Source of the DNA: Halobacteriales archaeon QS_1_68_17 | GTDB taxonomy: Archaea; Halobacteriota; Halobacteria; Halobacteriales; Haloarculaceae | NCBI GenBank assembly: GCA_003021105.1 | Contig: PXRG01000028.1 | Coordinates: forward strand, 1-47,108 | DNA: 47,108 bases | Reading direction: 5' to 3' | In this document: piece after piece, positions 16,920 through 25,094 of the stretch | How positions within the stretch are numbered: position 1 is the first letter of the stretch | Layout: the number at the start of each line of letters is the position of its first letter | The notes under the pieces: generated by a model | Told to the model about the DNA's origin: nothing | Database searches by the model: none | What the model saw: the letters and a program-made list of their open reading frames with translations, nothing else | Program-made: the position numbers and the translations under genes

Positions 16920-19079
16920 ATGAGCGACGCGAGCGCCCCGACGAGCCGAAACAGACTCGACGAGGAGGAGAGCCCGTACCTCCGCCAGCACGCGGACAAC
17001 CCGGTCAACTGGCAACCCTGGGACGAGACCGCCCTGGAAGCCGCCAGGGAACGGGACGTGCCGATCTTTCTCTCGATCGGCTACTCGGCCTGCCACTGGT
17101 GTCACGTCATGGAAGACGAGAGCTTCCAGGACGAGGCCGTCGCCGAACTGCTCAACGAACACTTCGTCCCGATCAAGGTCGACCGCGAGGAACGCCCCGA
17201 CGTCGACAGCGTCTACCAGACCATTTGCCAGATGACCAGCGGCCGTGGCGGGTGGCCGCTGTCGGTCTGGCTCACGCCGGACGGCCGCCCGTTCTACGTC
17301 GGGACCTACTACCCGCCCGAGCCGAAACGCGGGATGCCCGGGTTCAGGCAACTCCTCTCGGACATCGTCGACTCCTGGAACGACCCCGACGACCGCGAGG
17401 AGATCGAGAACCGCGCCGACCAGTGGGAACGCGCCATCGAGGGGGAACTGGAGGAGACGCCCGACAGCCCCGGGGACCCGCCCGGCGAGGGTACCATCGA
17501 GACCGCGGCGAGGGCAGCGCTCAGGGGCGCGGACCGCGAACACGGTGGCTGGGGCAACGGCCCGAAGTTCCCCCAGACCGGCCGCCTGCACGTCCTCGCG
17601 CGCGCCTCCGACCGCACGGGAAGGGACGCCTACCGCGAGGTCGTCGTGGAGACGCTGGACGCGATGGCGACCGGCGGCATGTACGACCACCTCGGCGGCG
17701 GCTTCCACCGCTACGCGACCGACAACGAGTGGGTCGTCCCCCACTTCGAGAAGATGCTCTACGACAACGCCGAACTCCCCCGGACGTATCTCGCGGGCTA
17801 CCAGCTCACCGGGACCGAGCGGTACGCCGACGTGGCCCGCGAGACGCTCGGGTTCGTCGCCCGCGAACTCCAGCACGACGGCGGAGCCTTTTTCAGCACG
17901 CTCGACGCCCAGAGCGGGACCGAATCCGGCGACCGCGAGGAGGGTGCCTTCTACGTCTGGACGCCCGACGAGGTCCGCGCGGCGATGGCCGCGGCCGACG
18001 ACTTAGACGCGGACCTCGCGGCCGATCTCTTCTGTGACCGGTACGGCGTCACCGAGCGGGGGAACTTCGAGGGTGCGACGGTGCTGACCGTCGACGCTCG
18101 CGTCGACGACCTTGCGGACGAGTACGACCGCGACGCCGGCGAGATCGCGGACCTGCTCGCCCGGGCCGAACGGGCGGCGTTGGAGGCCCGCGAGGACCGG
18201 CCCCGGCCCCGCCGCGACGAGAAGGTGCTGGCGGGCTGGAACGGGCTGATGATCTCCGCGTACGCCGAGGCGGGGATCGTGCTGGACGAGAGCGAGGCCG
18301 ACCCGGCCGTCGACGCGCTGGCGTTCCTCCGCGAGCACCTCTGGGACGACGGCGAGGGCCGGCTGTTCCGCCGGTACAAGGACGGCGACGTCGCCATCCC
18401 CGGCTACCTGGAGGACTACGCCTTCCTCGGGAGGGGGGCGTTCGATCTCTACCAGGCGACCGGCGACGTCGACCACCTGGCGTTCGCGCTGGACCTCGCG
18501 CGGGTCGTCGAGGAGGAGTTCTGGGACGCCGACCGCGGGACGCTGTATTTCACCCCCGAGAGCGGCGAGTCCCTGGTCGCCCGGCCCCAGGAACTCAACG
18601 ACCAGTCGACGCCGTCCAGCGCCGGGGTGGCCACGCGGCTGTTGCTGGCGCTCGACGGCTTCGTGCCACGCGAGGGCTTCGCGGACATCGGAGAACGAGT
18701 GCTCGAAACCCACGGCAGCCGGATCGAGTCGAACCCGCTCCAGCACGCCTCGCTGGTGCTCGCGGCCGACGACTACGCGACGGGCGCGGCCGAACTGACC
18801 GTCGCGGCGGACTCGCTCCCGGCGACCTGGCGCGAACGGATCGGCGAGACCTACCTGCCCAACAGGATTCTCTCGGTGCGCCCGCCGACCGAGGACGGCC
18901 TGGCGGAGTGGCTGGCGGCGCTCGACCTCTCGGCGGCCCCGCCGCGACGCCGGCGAGGCGCTCGCGTGGTTCGAGGGCGACGGGGGGTAATCAGCAGCCG
19001 CGGTACGATCGGGAGCACGAGACGACGGAACGGCAGCCGTCAGGACTGGACCTGGCCGACCAGTTCCTGTGCGAGGTAG
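16920..19079 (+). CDS. DUF255 thioredoxin-fold / six-hairpin protein, C-terminus damaged
   Basis: Member of the YyaL/SPATA20-like family: an N-terminal thioredoxin-like DUF255 domain followed by an (alpha/alpha)6 glycosidase-like barrel. The first 170 residues carry the hallmark SPYLRQHADNPVNW, the redox motif SACHWCHVM and SGRGGWPLSVWLTPDG. The barrel shows YDHLGGGFHRYATD and WNGLMISAYAEAG. The ATG at 16920 fits a TATA-like box 25-30 nt upstream. After AALDLSAAPP the frame becomes Arg-rich and runs 40 bp into the convergent thioredoxin gene. The expected ending, DAGEALAWFEGDGG then TAA (18988-18990), is present but in another frame. I infer an internal deletion with frameshift near 18940. 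Function unknown. Confidence 0.85.
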   Translation: MSDASAPTSRNRLDEEESPYLRQHADNPVNWQPWDETALEAARERDVPIFLSIGYSACHWCHVMEDESFQDEAVAELLNEHFVPIKVDREERPDVDSVYQTICQMTSGRGGWPLSVWLTPDGRPFYVGTYYPPEPKRGMPGFRQLLSDIVDSWNDPDDREEIENRADQWERAIEGELEETPDSPGDPPGEGTIETAARAALRGADREHGGWGNGPKFPQTGRLHVLARASDRTGRDAYREVVVETLDAMATGGMYDHLGGGFHRYATDNEWVVPHFEKMLYDNAELPRTYLAGYQLTGTERYADVARETLGFVARELQHDGGAFFSTLDAQSGTESGDREEGAFYVWTPDEVRAAMAAADDLDADLAADLFCDRYGVTERGNFEGATVLTVDARVDDLADEYDRDAGEIADLLARAERAALEAREDRPRPRRDEKVLAGWNGLMISAYAEAGIVLDESEADPAVDALAFLREHLWDDGEGRLFRRYKDGDVAIPGYLEDYAFLGRGAFDLYQATGDVDHLAFALDLARVVEEEFWDADRGTLYFTPESGESLVARPQELNDQSTPSSAGVATRLLLALDGFVPREGFADIGERVLETHGSRIESNPLQHASLVLAADDYATGAAELTVAADSLPATWRERIGETYLPNRILSVRPPTEDGLAEWLAALDLSAAPPRRRRGARVVRGRRGVISSRGTIGSTRRRNGSRQDWTWPTSSCAR

Positions 19080-19423
19080 GTTGCGATGGGTTCGGGCTCC
19101 GACTCGACGAACCGGGCGAGTTCCTCGCCGTCGCGCTCGACGACCACGGTCGGGATGTAGTCGATCCCGTACTCCTCGACCAGTGGCCCGACCTTGCTGC
19201 CGTCCTCCGCTTTCTCGACGGCGTACTCGTGGACGTTCTCGTCGCGGATGCCGGCCGCGTCGAGGGCGGCCCCGAAGTCGGGGAGTTGTGCCCGGCAGTC
19301 CTTGCACCAGTCCCCGCCCCACACCCTGAAGGTGGCGTCGTCGAACTGCCGGAGAATCTCGACCGTGTCGGCGTGTGCGTCGGCGTCCCACACCGGGTTC
19401 GGGTCCATCGTTGCGAGGCTCAT
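19040..19423 (-). CDS. Thioredoxin family protein (CKDC active site)
   Basis: 127 aa thioredoxin-fold protein. The redox motif is GGDWCKDCRAQLPDF at about residues 36-50, i.e. CxxC with the unusual KD pair in place of GP. The cis-proline loop follows as GIDYIPTVVVERDG near residues 88-101. It lacks a signal peptide, so it acts in the cytosol. Expected role: a thiol-disulfide exchange or disulfide isomerase-like partner; the substrate is unknown. It converges with the DUF255 gene, whose shifted frame overlaps its 3' end. The ATG at 19423 is the first reasonable start. Confidence 0.88.
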   Translation of the reverse strand: MSLATMDPNPVWDADAHADTVEILRQFDDATFRVWGGDWCKDCRAQLPDFGAALDAAGIRDENVHEYAVEKAEDGSKVGPLVEEYGIDYIPTVVVERDGEELARFVESEPEPIATYLAQELVGQVQS

Positions 19424-19468
19424 AGACCGGGATTGGGGGGCCAGCGGCTTAACGACGGCGTTCGGGTC

Positions 19469-19996
19469 TCACGACAGCCGGGTTTCGAGCCGGGGTTTGA
19501 TACTGGTGGCTGTAAGTACGTGAAAACTCGAATTGAGAATCCAGGCGGAAAGAGTCTGTCTCCGCAGATAGCAGAGACTGGTGAGTAAAAGAATGACCAG
19601 GACGACGGTCTCGCCGGATTCGACCCGGTCGACCAGCCGCGCCATCGCGGCCCGGGCGTCGGAATCCGCGTCGAGGTCGTCGTGGTAGCGACGCTCGTAG
19701 TCGACTTCGTCCCAGGCGGCGTTGTGTGCGCTTTCCTCGCAGACGCCCCGGAAGGTGAGTTCGTCGATCCGGTCGTGGAAGTCGTCGAGCAGGTCGTCCG
19801 GCGGCCCGAGTTCGGGGATGTTCTCGTCGACGTAGCCGTGGAACCATCCCGGCGGTCGCCGGGCGATGCCGACGCGGTGGGCGTCCGCCGGCAGGTCCAC
19901 GAGGTCGTGCTGGATCGGCCTCGCGACCCGTGGCCGCGTCTCCCAGGCGCAGGCACGCCCTGCCGGCGTCCCCACGTGTATATACGGCGGGTCCAT
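19469..19996 (-). pseudogene. Unrecognised protein, probably 3'-truncated
   Basis: Open frame of 175 aa starting MDPPYIHVGTPAGRACAWET. The first 135 residues look like a real haloarchaeal gene: acidic, with YVDENIPELGPPDDLLDDFH and GVCEESAHNAAWDEVDYE. The layout weakly recalls DUF488-type proteins, which would continue after VESGETVVLV with a Cys/His motif. Instead the sequence switches at about 19600 to a hydrophobic, basic, AT-richer tail (ILLLTSLCYLRRQTLS...). That tail contains a GTCTC/GAGAC hairpin at about 19557-19576 and seems foreign. I infer loss of the true C-terminus. The start lies only 10 bp from the divergent cysteine synthase start. Confidence 0.55.
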
Positions 19997-20006
19997 ACCC
20001 CCGGCA
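19977..20006 (+). promoter_or_regulatory. TATA box of the cysteine synthase gene inside the divergent gene
   Basis: GTATATAC at 19978-19985 is centred about 26 nt before the GTG at 20007. That is the spacing for an archaeal TATA box of a leaderless mRNA. It lies within the first codons of the divergent gene (start 19996), and the intergenic gap is only 10 bp. Confidence 0.6.
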
Positions 20007-20909
20007 GTGAAGTCGAACGTCCTGGAGACCGTCGGATCGCCGCTGGTCGCGGTCGACGCGCCCGAGAGGGCGACGATCGCGGCGAAGGTCGAATCGTTCA
20101 ACCCCGGGGGGTCGGCCAAGGACCGGCCGGCCGTGGCGATGGTCGAGGCAGCCGAGCGGGCGGGCGAACTCCAGCCCGGCGACCGGATCGTCGAACCCAC
20201 GAGCGGGAACACGGGCATCGGTCTCGCCATGGTCGCCGCGGTCAAGGGCTACGACATCACCATCGTCATGCCGGCCTCGAAGTCCCCCGAGCGACGCCAG
20301 ATCATGAAGGCCTACGGGGCCGACCTCGAACTCGTCGAGGGGGAGATGGAGGCCGCCCGCGACCTGGCGGACCGCCTCGAATCCGAGGAGGGGATGGTCC
20401 AGATGCGACAGTTCGAGAACGAGGCCAACCCCGGGTCGCACTACCGGACGACCGCCGAGGAAATCCTCCGGCAGGTGGGCGACCGGGAGATCGACGCCCT
20501 GGTCGCGGGCGTTGGCACCGGCGGGACGATCACCGGCAACGCCCGCCGCCTCCGCGAGGAGTTCCCGGAGATTGAGGTCGTGGCGGTCGAACCCGGGACC
20601 AACGCCGTCCTCTCGACGGGGGAGGCCGGCAGCGACGACTTCCAGGGGATGGGGCCGGGTTTCGTCAGCGACATCCTGGACGTGGACCTGATCGACGCCG
20701 TCGAGACCGTCGGCATCGAGGAGGCGGAGGCGACCTGCCGGGAACTGGCCCGCGAGCAGGGCATCCTCGTCGGCCAGTCGAGCGGCGGGACCTACGTCGT
20801 CGCTCGCAGGGTCGCAAAACGGCTGGCCGAGGAACGCGACGACCCGCTCGTCGTGACCGTCTTCTGGGACAGCGGCGAGCGGTACATGTCGACCGGCATG
20901 TTCGACTGA
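20007..20909 (+). CDS. PLP-dependent cysteine synthase
   Basis: Makes cysteine from O-acetylserine or O-phosphoserine and a sulfur donor. The protein is 300 aa with a GTG start at 20007. PLP-lysine motif FNPGGSAKDRPAVAM near residue 35, substrate-binding EPTSGNTGIGLAMVAA, phosphate-binding loop GVGTGGTITGNARR, and QSSGGTYVVARRVAKRL near the C-terminus. Length and motifs fit the CysK/CysM group; which of the two, and which serine derivative is used, cannot be told. A longer start at 19866 would read through the divergent gene's promoter and is rejected. The TATA box 26 nt upstream suggests a leaderless transcript. Confidence 0.94.
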   Translation: MKSNVLETVGSPLVAVDAPERATIAAKVESFNPGGSAKDRPAVAMVEAAERAGELQPGDRIVEPTSGNTGIGLAMVAAVKGYDITIVMPASKSPERRQIMKAYGADLELVEGEMEAARDLADRLESEEGMVQMRQFENEANPGSHYRTTAEEILRQVGDREIDALVAGVGTGGTITGNARRLREEFPEIEVVAVEPGTNAVLSTGEAGSDDFQGMGPGFVSDILDVDLIDAVETVGIEEAEATCRELAREQGILVGQSSGGTYVVARRVAKRLAEERDDPLVVTVFWDSGERYMSTGMFD

Positions 20910-21012
20910 CGGCGGGGGACGAAAGATCCCGGTTCCCGCGCTATTCGCGGGGCTCCGTGGCCGCTGTGGGTCGAATGCGGCCATTGATGTCGCTCCGGGC
21001 CTTGGGCGAGCC

Positions 21013-21273
21013 ATGGCAACGGCACCCTCGCGTCTCCTCGCGGACTTCGGGACGCGATCGCTACTGACCCACGGGATCATGGCGGTGACGTTCCTCGCCG
21101 CCGTCGCCTCCGCGCTGTTCGTCGAGGGCCGGGTCGGCCTCGTGTCGTTCGTGGCGTTCCTGAACTTCACCGCCGGAATGTGGATCTGCCAGTCGATCCA
21201 CTCGCTCGGCAACGCCGGGCGCGGCGACGACTACGAGGGCGTACTCGCGGAGATACGGAACTATGTCGGGTGA
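21013..21273 (+). CDS. Small two-helix membrane protein
   Basis: 86 aa, unrecognised. Two hydrophobic helices at about residues 19-38 (HGIMAVTFLAAVASALFV) and 42-60 (GLVSFVAFLNFTAGMWI), then a short acidic cytosolic-type tail (GRGDDYEGVLAEIRNYVG). The ATG at 21013 opens after a GC-rich leader. It overlaps the next gene by 11 bp, so the two small membrane proteins are almost certainly co-translated and may form a complex. Confidence 0.7.
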   Translation: MATAPSRLLADFGTRSLLTHGIMAVTFLAAVASALFVEGRVGLVSFVAFLNFTAGMWICQSIHSLGNAGRGDDYEGVLAEIRNYVG

Positions 21274-21469
21274 TCCCGGCGTCGACACGCGACGGTTCTT
21301 CCGGACGGTCGTCCTGATCGCGTTCGTCACGACCGTGTTCCTCCTGACGGCCGCGAGTACCCTCCCGTCGAACCTGTTCCGGATCGGCGCGGCCGCCATC
21401 GGCGTGGTCGCGCTGGTGACCACGATCATCGGGTTCCTGATCGCCGCCGGCAGTTACTGGGACGGCTGA
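21263..21469 (+). CDS. Small two-helix membrane protein
   Basis: 68 aa, unrecognised. Predicted helices at about 12-31 (FFRTVVLIAFVTTVFLLTAA) and 38-63 (LFRIGAAAIGVVALVTTIIG). Its start overlaps the end of the preceding small membrane gene by 11 bp. The pair resembles small subunits of a membrane complex, but there is no neighbouring gene that identifies it. Confidence 0.7.
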   Translation: MSGDPGVDTRRFFRTVVLIAFVTTVFLLTAASTLPSNLFRIGAAAIGVVALVTTIIGFLIAAGSYWDG

Positions 21470-21474
21470 CCCGA

Positions 21475-22014
21475 TCAGGCACCGAACTCCGACTCGGTCA
21501 CGCGGACGACGAGCGTGTCGCTCACTTCGCGGAGGTCGTAGGCCGGCAACTCGTCGCCGGTCCGGGTGACGAACATCGGTTCGACAAGCGCCGGGCGCGA
21601 CTCGCCACCCTCCCCGCCATCGGCGTCCTCGCCGTTTTCGTTGTTCTGGTCGTTCTCGTCGTTCTCGCCGTCTTCGCCCGATTCGACCACGCCGTAGACC
21701 TTGAGAAACCGGTCGGTATCCCCGGCGTCGACGTCGCCGTCCCTGACGGCCGCCGCCAGATCCCGCGAGAGCCACTCCGAGCGGCTGACGCTCGGTTCGA
21801 GCACGAACGCGTCGGCCGCGAACCGGACTAGGTACCAGTTCAGGTCGTTCAGAAGCGACACCGCCGCCCCCAGGCTGACAGTCTCGACCGCCACGGTGTT
21901 GACGAACGGTTCCGACAGGTCGTACGTCGAGAGGGCCTCCCGGGCCGTCTCGCGGGAGAGCAACTCGTAGCGGAGCGTGGCGTCCTCGGCTCCCACGAGA
22001 CAGACCCGCGTCAT
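21475..22014 (-). CDS. DUF5804-like haloarchaeal protein
   Basis: 179 aa from the ATG at 22014 (MTRVCLVGAEDATLRYELL); an upstream start at 22041 would add nine glycine-rich residues. The conserved N-terminal half continues ALSTYDLSEPFVNTVAV and AVSLLNDLNWYLVRFA. The C-terminal half contains a low-complexity insertion, DGENDENDQNNENGEDADGG, encoded at about 21600-21680, which probably loops out of the fold. I recall the family as DUF5804, confined to haloarchaea, with no known function. It converges with the small membrane gene pair (5 bp between stops). Confidence 0.75.
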   Translation of the reverse strand: MTRVCLVGAEDATLRYELLSRETAREALSTYDLSEPFVNTVAVETVSLGAAVSLLNDLNWYLVRFAADAFVLEPSVSRSEWLSRDLAAAVRDGDVDAGDTDRFLKVYGVVESGEDGENDENDQNNENGEDADGGEGGESRPALVEPMFVTRTGDELPAYDLREVSDTLVVRVTESEFGA

Positions 22015-22121
22015 ATCTGCCCCGTGTCCGCCTCGGGGCATAGCGGTTTCGCTCGCGTCCCGGCGGTCCCCGCCAAAACGGAAGGAACAACCATTTGACC
22101 TCCTACGCTGAACAACGGCCG

Positions 22122-23015
22122 ATGCGGGAGCGAACGCTCGGCGGGCTGTTCGTGCTGGTCGCCGCCGTCGGCTTCGGCACGCTGGCCATCTTCGGGAAAC
22201 TGGCCGAACGCACCGGGCTGGCCCGCCCCACGCTGTTGATCCTGCGGTTCGCCATCGGTGCCGCGATCGTCTGGGCCGTCCTCGCGGTTCGCGGCGAGGC
22301 GAAACTGCTCCGCGGGCGACTGCTGGTCGCGATGCTCGGACTCGGCGTCGTCTACGGATTCCTGACGATCAGCTACTTCTGGGGGCTCTCATTCCTCACC
22401 GCGGGCCTGACCGGGATCATCTTCTACACCTACCCGGTCCACGTGGTCGCGCTCTCGGCGCTGTTCCTCGACGACCGGCTCACGCTCCGGCTGGTGGTGG
22501 GCCTGGTCCTGAGTCTCGGGGGCGTCGTCCTCGTGATCGGGGTCGGCCGGGTGGACCCGAACCTCTTCGGCGTCGCGCTCGTCCTGACAGCCGCGCTCGG
22601 CGTCGCCGTCTACATGGTCGCCGGGCGGGCGCTGACGGCCGATACGTCCCCGCGCCTGCTGGTCGCTCACGCTCTCCTGGCGGCCGCGGGCACGCTCGCG
22701 GTGCGCTGGCTCGTGGCCGGCGCGCCGCTCCCGCGGACCAGCGCCCACGCCGGCATCGCGCTCGGGATCGGCCTGTTCGGCACGGCGATCCCGATGTTGC
22801 TCCTCTACGAGGGGCTGAGTCGTATCTCCGCCAACCACGCCAGCGTCCTGGGGACTGCCGAACCGGTCGCTACCGTCGCGCTCGGCGTGCTCGTTCTCGG
22901 TGAGTCACTGTCCCCGACGACGCTCGTCGGCGGCCTGCTCGTCCTGACCGGCGTCCTGCTCGTGCAACTCGATCCGCGGGACGGCACCGTCGACTCCGTC
23001 GAGTCGCCGTCGTGA
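22122..23015 (+). CDS. EamA/DMT-superfamily transporter
   Basis: 297 aa membrane protein with ten predicted helices in two five-helix EamA repeats (the first starting FVLVAAVGFGTLAIFGKLA, the second around LFGVALVLTAALGVAVYMV). The second repeat ends in the usual SRISANHASVLGTAEPVAT. Typically a drug/metabolite exporter; the substrate is not predictable. The ATG at 22122 (MRERTLGGLF) is preferred over a TTG at 22095. The stop lies inside a strong hairpin (23011-23035), so this is probably a single-gene transcript. Confidence 0.9.
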   Translation: MRERTLGGLFVLVAAVGFGTLAIFGKLAERTGLARPTLLILRFAIGAAIVWAVLAVRGEAKLLRGRLLVAMLGLGVVYGFLTISYFWGLSFLTAGLTGIIFYTYPVHVVALSALFLDDRLTLRLVVGLVLSLGGVVLVIGVGRVDPNLFGVALVLTAALGVAVYMVAGRALTADTSPRLLVAHALLAAAGTLAVRWLVAGAPLPRTSAHAGIALGIGLFGTAIPMLLLYEGLSRISANHASVLGTAEPVATVALGVLVLGESLSPTTLVGGLLVLTGVLLVQLDPRDGTVDSVESPS

Positions 23016-23035
23016 GCGGCATTGATTCGCTCACG
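23011..23035 (+). terminator. Hairpin at the end of the DMT transporter gene
   Basis: CGTGAGCG (23011-23018) and CGCTCACG (23028-23035) form a perfect 8-bp stem with a 9-nt loop that includes the transporter's stop codon. There is no T-tract, but the position and perfect pairing suggest transcription termination or mRNA 3'-end protection. Confidence 0.5.
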
Positions 23036-23095
23036 ATGTCCATCGATGCGAGGACCCCGTTCCCAAGCCGTGCCGACGCTCCTTACGGTCGTCCG

Positions 23096-23448
23096 CGTGG
23101 GTGCGGGCCGGGAGGGATCTGAACTACGCCGAGACGTGCTCGCTTCGCTGTGCGCGTCTCGTCTCCTTCAAATCCCACATCCGCTCCGCTCCTCACGGAG
23201 GTTCGTCGCAGGAGCGGGCCGGGAGGGATTTGAACCGAGTGGAGACGGACCGCTCGCGGTGCTTGCGGTTGCGACTCCCCGGGTTCAAATCCCACATCCG
23301 CTCCGCTCCTCACGGAGGTTCGTCGCAGGAGCGGGCCGGGAGGGATTTGAACCACGGTCGTTGCGCTCGCGGCGCTCGCTTCTCTCCCTGGTTCAAATCC
23401 CTCTGCCGGTTCGGTCACCGCCTCGCTGTCGCTCGGCGGTTCACTGCA
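23096..23448. repeat. Array of tRNA T-arm/acceptor-like repeats next to tRNA-Lys
   Basis: Copies of the tRNA-Lys 3' part (read on the plus strand as GGGCCGGGAGGGATTTGAAC) occur at 23105, 23216 and 23333, ahead of the real tRNA at 23450. Inverted partner motifs TTCAAATCCC occur at 23167, 23284 and 23391, so each forward copy is paired with an opposed T-arm 50-60 bp away. A 70-bp segment (23167-23236) is repeated without visible change at 23284-23353. It contains a CCGCTCCT/AGGAGCGG hairpin. The open reading frames here (with GREGFEP-type peptides) are repeat artefacts, not genes. Confidence 0.85.
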
Positions 23449-23522
23449 CGGGCCGGGAGGGATTTGAACCCCCGACCGACGGATTAAGAGTCCGTCGCTC
23501 TCCCTGACTGAGCTACCGGCCC
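23449..23522 (-). tRNA. tRNA-Lys (anticodon CUU)
   Basis: 74-nt tRNA. On the minus strand the acceptor stem is GGGCCGG / CCGGCCC, with D-arm GCTCAGTCAGGGAGAGC. The anticodon stem ACGGA/TCCGT holds the loop CTCTTAA, giving anticodon CTT (Lys, AAG codons). The T-arm is GGGGGTTCAAATCCCTC and the discriminator is G. CCA is not encoded. No intron. Its 3' end abuts the T-arm repeat array. Confidence 0.95.
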
Positions 23523-23642
23523 TCTCCCCGAACTATCGCCGGGGTTCCCAAATACGTTTCCTTTCCGCGATTCGCCCGAGGTGGAATCCCTATTCTCGAA
23601 GTGGAGTAACTTAAGTGACTCCCGTGCCACCGCACAGTCACC

Positions 23643-25094
23643 ATGAGCACCGGCATCACGATGGCGTCGATGTCGACGTACGCAATTCTCGGTTGTGGGA
23701 GCGTGGGGCACGCTGTGGCCGAGGAACTCGTCGGGGAGGGCAAGGACGTGTTCATCCTCGACAAGGACGAGGGCCGCGTGGAGGCGCTCCGGGACCAGGA
23801 CCTGGACGCCCGGACGGCCGACATCAGGGACAAAACGGTCGTCCAGGAAGTCGAAAACTCGGACGTGGTGTTGATTCTCTCGTCCGACGTCGAGGCCAAC
23901 AAGGACGCCGTCAGGAACCTCCGGGAGAGCGAGGGCGAACAGTTCATCGTCGCGCGGGCGTCCGACCCCGTCTCGGCGGACGAACTGACCGAACTCGGGG
24001 CCGACGTGGTGATCAACCCCTCCGCGGTGATCGCCAACTCGGCGCTCCGAGCCTTAGAGACCGGCGAACTGGAGTACAAGGCCAGCGGCCTCGCGGAGGT
24101 CATCGACTCGACCAAAGAGCGGATGGCGATTCTCATCCACCGGAGCCCGGACCCGGACTCGATCGCCAGCGCGGCCGCCCTCAAGTCGATCGCCGAGAGC
24201 CGCGAGGTCGAGACCGACATCGTTTACGAGGGCGAGATCGGCCACCAGGAGAACCGCGCGTTCGTCAACCTCTTCGGGATCGATCTGGTCTCGCGCGAGA
24301 CGGTCGACCTCGACGACTACGACACCGTGGCGCTCGTCGACTACGCCAGCGCGGGCGAAATCGAGATGGACCGGAGCGTCGACATCGTCATCGACCACTA
24401 CGAACAGGAAAACGGCGTCGACGCGGTCTTCTCGGACGTCCGCCCGAACGTCTCCGCGACCTCGACGATCCTCACGAAGTACATCCAGGAACTCGACCTC
24501 AAGGTCGACCAGGAGGTGGCCACGGCGCTGTTGTACGGGATCCGCGCGGAGACGCTCGATTTCAAGCGCGAGACGACGCCGGCCGACCTCACCGCGGCGG
24601 CCTACCTCTACCCGTTCGCCGACCACGACACGCTCGAACAGGTCGAGTCCCCGAGCATGAGCCCCGAGACGCTCGACGTCCTCGCGGAGGCGATCCTGAA
24701 CCGCGAGGTCAAGGGGAGCCACCTCATCTCGAATGCGGGGTTCATCCGCGACCGGGACGCCCTCTCGCAGGCCGCCCAGCACCTCCTGAACCTCGGAGGG
24801 ATCACCACGACCGCCGTCTTCGCCATCGCCGACGACACCATCCACCTGGCGGCCCGCTCGAAAGACATCCGGATGAACATCGCGAACGTCCTCGAAGACG
24901 CCTTCGACGACATCGGCGAGGCCGCGGGTCACTCGACTGACGCGACCGTGGAGATCCCGCTGGGTATCTTCACGGGCATCGAGACCAGCGAGGACAACCG
25001 CGAACTGCTGGTGTCGCTGACCGAGGAAGCAGTCAAACGGAAGCTATTCGAGGCGATGGGCGTCGAGAGCAGCGAGAGCAGCAACGGAAGCTAG
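23643..25094 (+). CDS. RCK(TrkA-N)-DHH-DHHA1 phosphoesterase
   Basis: 483 aa. Residues about 10-140 are a Rossmann-fold TrkA-N/RCK domain (YAILGCGSVGHAVAEELV, then DVVLILSSDVEANKDAV). Residues about 155-470 are a DHH-DHHA1 phosphoesterase module (ILIHRSPDPDSIASAAAL, TVALVDYASAG, and an end with VEIPLGIFTGIETS). Proteins of this layout are candidates for cyclic-dinucleotide or nanoRNA phosphodiesterases, here possibly gated by a nucleotide bound to the RCK domain (inference). The third motif reads VIDHYEQ, so the usual DHH is DHY. TATA-like AACTTAAG lies 30-35 nt upstream of the first ATG; an alternative start is Met10 at 23670. It converges with the PRC-barrel gene, sharing CTAG at 25091-25094. 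Confidence 0.9.
   Translation: MSTGITMASMSTYAILGCGSVGHAVAEELVGEGKDVFILDKDEGRVEALRDQDLDARTADIRDKTVVQEVENSDVVLILSSDVEANKDAVRNLRESEGEQFIVARASDPVSADELTELGADVVINPSAVIANSALRALETGELEYKASGLAEVIDSTKERMAILIHRSPDPDSIASAAALKSIAESREVETDIVYEGEIGHQENRAFVNLFGIDLVSRETVDLDDYDTVALVDYASAGEIEMDRSVDIVIDHYEQENGVDAVFSDVRPNVSATSTILTKYIQELDLKVDQEVATALLYGIRAETLDFKRETTPADLTAAAYLYPFADHDTLEQVESPSMSPETLDVLAEAILNREVKGSHLISNAGFIRDRDALSQAAQHLLNLGGITTTAVFAIADDTIHLAARSKDIRMNIANVLEDAFDDIGEAAGHSTDATVEIPLGIFTGIETSEDNRELLVSLTEEAVKRKLFEAMGVESSESSNGS

Noticed and set aside
23022-23507. Open frames encoding GREGFEP-type peptides on both strands
   Set aside because: They are translations of the tRNA T-arm repeats, not protein genes.
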